A stretch of DNA of 64,000 bases from Telmatactis stephensoni (taxonomy: Eukaryota > Cnidaria > Anthozoa > Actiniaria > Isophelliidae): the NCBI GenBank assembly GCA_029948255.1, contig JALIZF010001789.1, positions 712,438-776,437 on the forward strand, in the 5' to 3' direction. Position numbers and translations under genes: made by a program. Below the pieces are notes generated by a model. That model saw only the letters and a program-made list of their open reading frames with translations. It ran no database searches and was not told where the DNA came from. Below, one piece after another: positions 62,701 through 64,000 of this stretch (its first letter is position 1; each line of letters opens with the position of its first letter).

Positions 62701-63965
62701 TCTAAAAACAAGCATTGCCAAGAGCCAAATGTAAACAAAATAATGCTGGTCAGCCTTCATTTTGTGTTCAAGGTGGGACCTAACTCAGGGGCAGATTTGA
62801 AGAGGGGTGCACTCCCCCTCCTGAGATGACTTTAAGTCCTTTTTTTCCTCAATAATTTTCCAAAATATCCTCTCAGCAGTTTCCAATTATTTATATGATG
62901 GTGCACCCCCTCTTGAAGACGGTGCAACCCCTCTTGAAGATAATCCTGGATCTGTCTCTGTGACCCCATGCCAGGGAGTCCAGATTGCAAAAACAATAAT
63001 GCTGCCACTTAACCATGTAGGCTTGGATCAGGGTTTTGTAAGTCCACGATACTCACTCCCGTATAAAACCCCGATGGCTGAATCTGAGCATATTAACCAT
63101 GCTGCCAATGCCCACATTAGCAGAAATAAGTACATTTTGTAGTACATTAGAGTGGGTAGTACTCACTTTTTTGAGGTTCTCATATTGATTCAGTGTCTGC
63201 TGCATTGCACCAATCTTCTCCTTTTCCTTGTGCAACTCTTCCTGTAGATTAATCCTCCATTCTCTTTCAATTTTCAAGTTGGTCTCTAGAGCTAATCTAC
63301 ACAATGGAACACAATAAAAAACCTAGTGAATTATCTTTTTGACTAACAGGTTCTCTATCATATAAACCATTCACTACAGAACTGTTACTGGAACTAAATG
63401 GGGGGGGACCAGGTCATGTCTTGGCCCCTGGGGGGGTACTCCTTCCAGTTTTGGGTAGGGATGTGCTGCTGAACCCCTCAAACCCTGACCCTGTTCCAGA
63501 GCAAACTTTCCAAAATTGATACCCTGTTCCAGAGTAAATGCCTGCCTCATTTCATTGCTTCCGGCCAAGTTGACGTGTCGTTAACCCTTTTAGCCTGGCG
63601 AACGAACTTTTTTAAATAGATACCCTGTTCCAGAGTAATTACGATTTTTATATACCCTGTTCCAGAGTAAAATCCCTGAAAACCCTACCCTGTTTGGTGG
63701 CACGTACCCGTATAGCAAATATAGGGGATTTCCCCCCCCCAGGTCTTGGCATGTTCATAGCAGGGTTGTTTTGTCCATTCTTGAGAACCCAGGCCTATTA
63801 TGTACGTGTATTATTCTGCCCCTGTACTTATATACTAGTAAAAGCATATATCATATTTCTAAATAATTTTGAAAAAAATACCAACCTGCCACTATCACTG
63901 TCTGCAAGTCTACTTTCCAATTCCTCTATCTTGTGTTCCATGCTGGTCTTTTCTTCAGCAGATGC
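56794..63965 (-). CDS. RUFY2: RUFY1/2-like protein, C-terminal half (coiled coil and FYVE)
   Basis: RUN and FYVE proteins are endosomal Rab/PI3P effectors. Exons seen on the minus strand: 63886-63965, 63167-63296, 62403-62465, 61934-61965, 61775-61823, 57668-57745 and 56794-56928. The gene continues past the right edge, so the RUN domain is outside. The first five exons encode coiled coil ([60 protein letters not shown]). The last two encode a complete FYVE finger: [37 protein letters not shown] and RVCDACH, with all eight zinc cysteines and the R(R/K)HHCR lipid-binding motif. It ends TTLLQRYQR. Splice phases agree throughout. RUFY1 and RUFY2 cannot be separated from this half; the symbol marks the family. 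Confidence 0.93.
57041..57191. mobile_element. TGAAGGG-family MITE, copy 2
   Basis: TGAAGGGTTCCATGTGAA ... CACAGAGAACCCTTCA with inner AAGTGACTTTTTT / AAAAAGTCACT. Same family as 15431 and 62064. It lies in the last RUFY intron. Confidence 0.8.
57366..57659. repeat. 294-bp near-perfect palindrome
   Basis: From ACACCACAGGTAACCCAGGC to GCCTGGGTTACCTGTGGTGT, with a loop of only a few bases at CTTGAAATGTCAAG. No mismatch was noticed. In the RUFY transcript it starts about seven bases after the donor of the first FYVE exon. Confidence 0.92.
57834..58043 (-). repeat. Dispersed repeat, copy 2
   Basis: Reverse-complement copy of 33299-33510, including CAAGATGGCCGACTACAAAG and a poly-T run where copy 1 has poly-A. 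Confidence 0.8.
59269..59504. mobile_element. 236-bp hairpin inside the array, copy 1
   Basis: GTGATAAATAAAATGACGAG pairs with CTCGTCATTTTATTTATCAC; the centre is GAACATGGGACATGTTC. The stretch carrying it is flanked by direct repeats CACCGTTGTAGAAG, which look like a 14-base target duplication or a duplicated monomer start. Confidence 0.85.
60288..60523. mobile_element. 236-bp hairpin inside the array, copy 2
   Basis: Same sequence as 59269-59504, displaced by exactly 1,019 bases, so it was copied with the array unit and is not an independent insertion. Confidence 0.85.
61340..61414. repeat. Short hairpin
   Basis: CCTGGATAGACATCACACTC is answered by GAGTGTGACATCTACCCAGG, with an inner TTTTGT/ACAAAA stem. 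RUFY intron. Confidence 0.7.
62064..62212. mobile_element. TGAAGGG-family MITE, copy 3
   Basis: TGAAGGGCTCCATGTGAAAA ... TTACAGGGAACCCTTCA. Best preserved of the three copies; AAT stands left and ATT right. It lies between RUFY exons at 61934-61965 and 62403-62465. Confidence 0.85.
63400..63740. repeat. Repeat with TACCCTGTTCCAGAGTAA units
   Basis: Four spaced copies of CCCTGTTCCAGAG(T/C)AAA lie between poly-G at 63401 and poly-C at 63732, so the whole could be an inverted-repeat element. RUFY intron, no coding sense. Confidence 0.55.
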
Positions 63966-64000
63966 CTGTAAGCTATATAAAAATGACAAATGAATTCATG

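Overview
The window is nuclear DNA from an early-branching animal, most likely an anthozoan cnidarian such as a stony coral (inference). It is AT-rich, its genes are split by GT-AG introns of roughly 100 to 4,200 bases, and all recognisable proteins are animal families. Introns and spacers are full of microsatellites, fold-back elements, small inverted-repeat transposons and tRNA-derived SINEs. Genes were reconstructed by hand: every junction listed has GT...AG ends and keeps the reading frame.

Layout, left to right. (1) Minus strand: ribosomal protein L12 (uL11), with its last few codons unresolved at the left edge. (2) Plus strand, head-to-head with RPL12: an alpha/epsilon-sarcoglycan gene (9 coding exons, 444 residues) with a PPPY motif in its tail and a second possible terminal exon. 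(3) Minus strand: METTL14, the structural subunit of the RNA m6A methyltransferase (11 exons, 469 residues). (4) Plus strand, head-to-head with METTL14 across 831 bases: PARG, poly(ADP-ribose) glycohydrolase (22 exons, 674 residues). (5) and (6) Plus strand: two tandem paralogous genes, each encoding a secreted M28-type zinc-peptidase domain fused to a CUB domain (500 and 528 residues, 8 exons each, same intron phases). (7) Minus strand, entering from the right edge: the 3' half of a RUFY1/2-like gene, with coiled coil and C-terminal FYVE zinc finger.

The genes are mainly housekeeping (translation, RNA methylation, ADP-ribose turnover, endosomal trafficking, membrane-cytoskeleton linkage). 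The least expected content is the tandem M28-CUB pair. Both copies keep the metal-ligand residues but carry Lys or Arg where M28 peptidases have the catalytic Glu, and they differ at the C-terminus: copy A ends right after CUB, copy B has a hydrophobic, GPI-signal-like tail.

Repeat structure is the second main theme: an uninterrupted GTCA tract of about 570 bases, a 1.8-kb fold-back flanked by TTAA, perfect palindromes beside exons, four TTA-flanked Harbinger-like miniature elements, a 1,019-bp higher-order tandem array with an embedded hairpin, and a 12-base motif (CACAGGAAGCCC) found six times.
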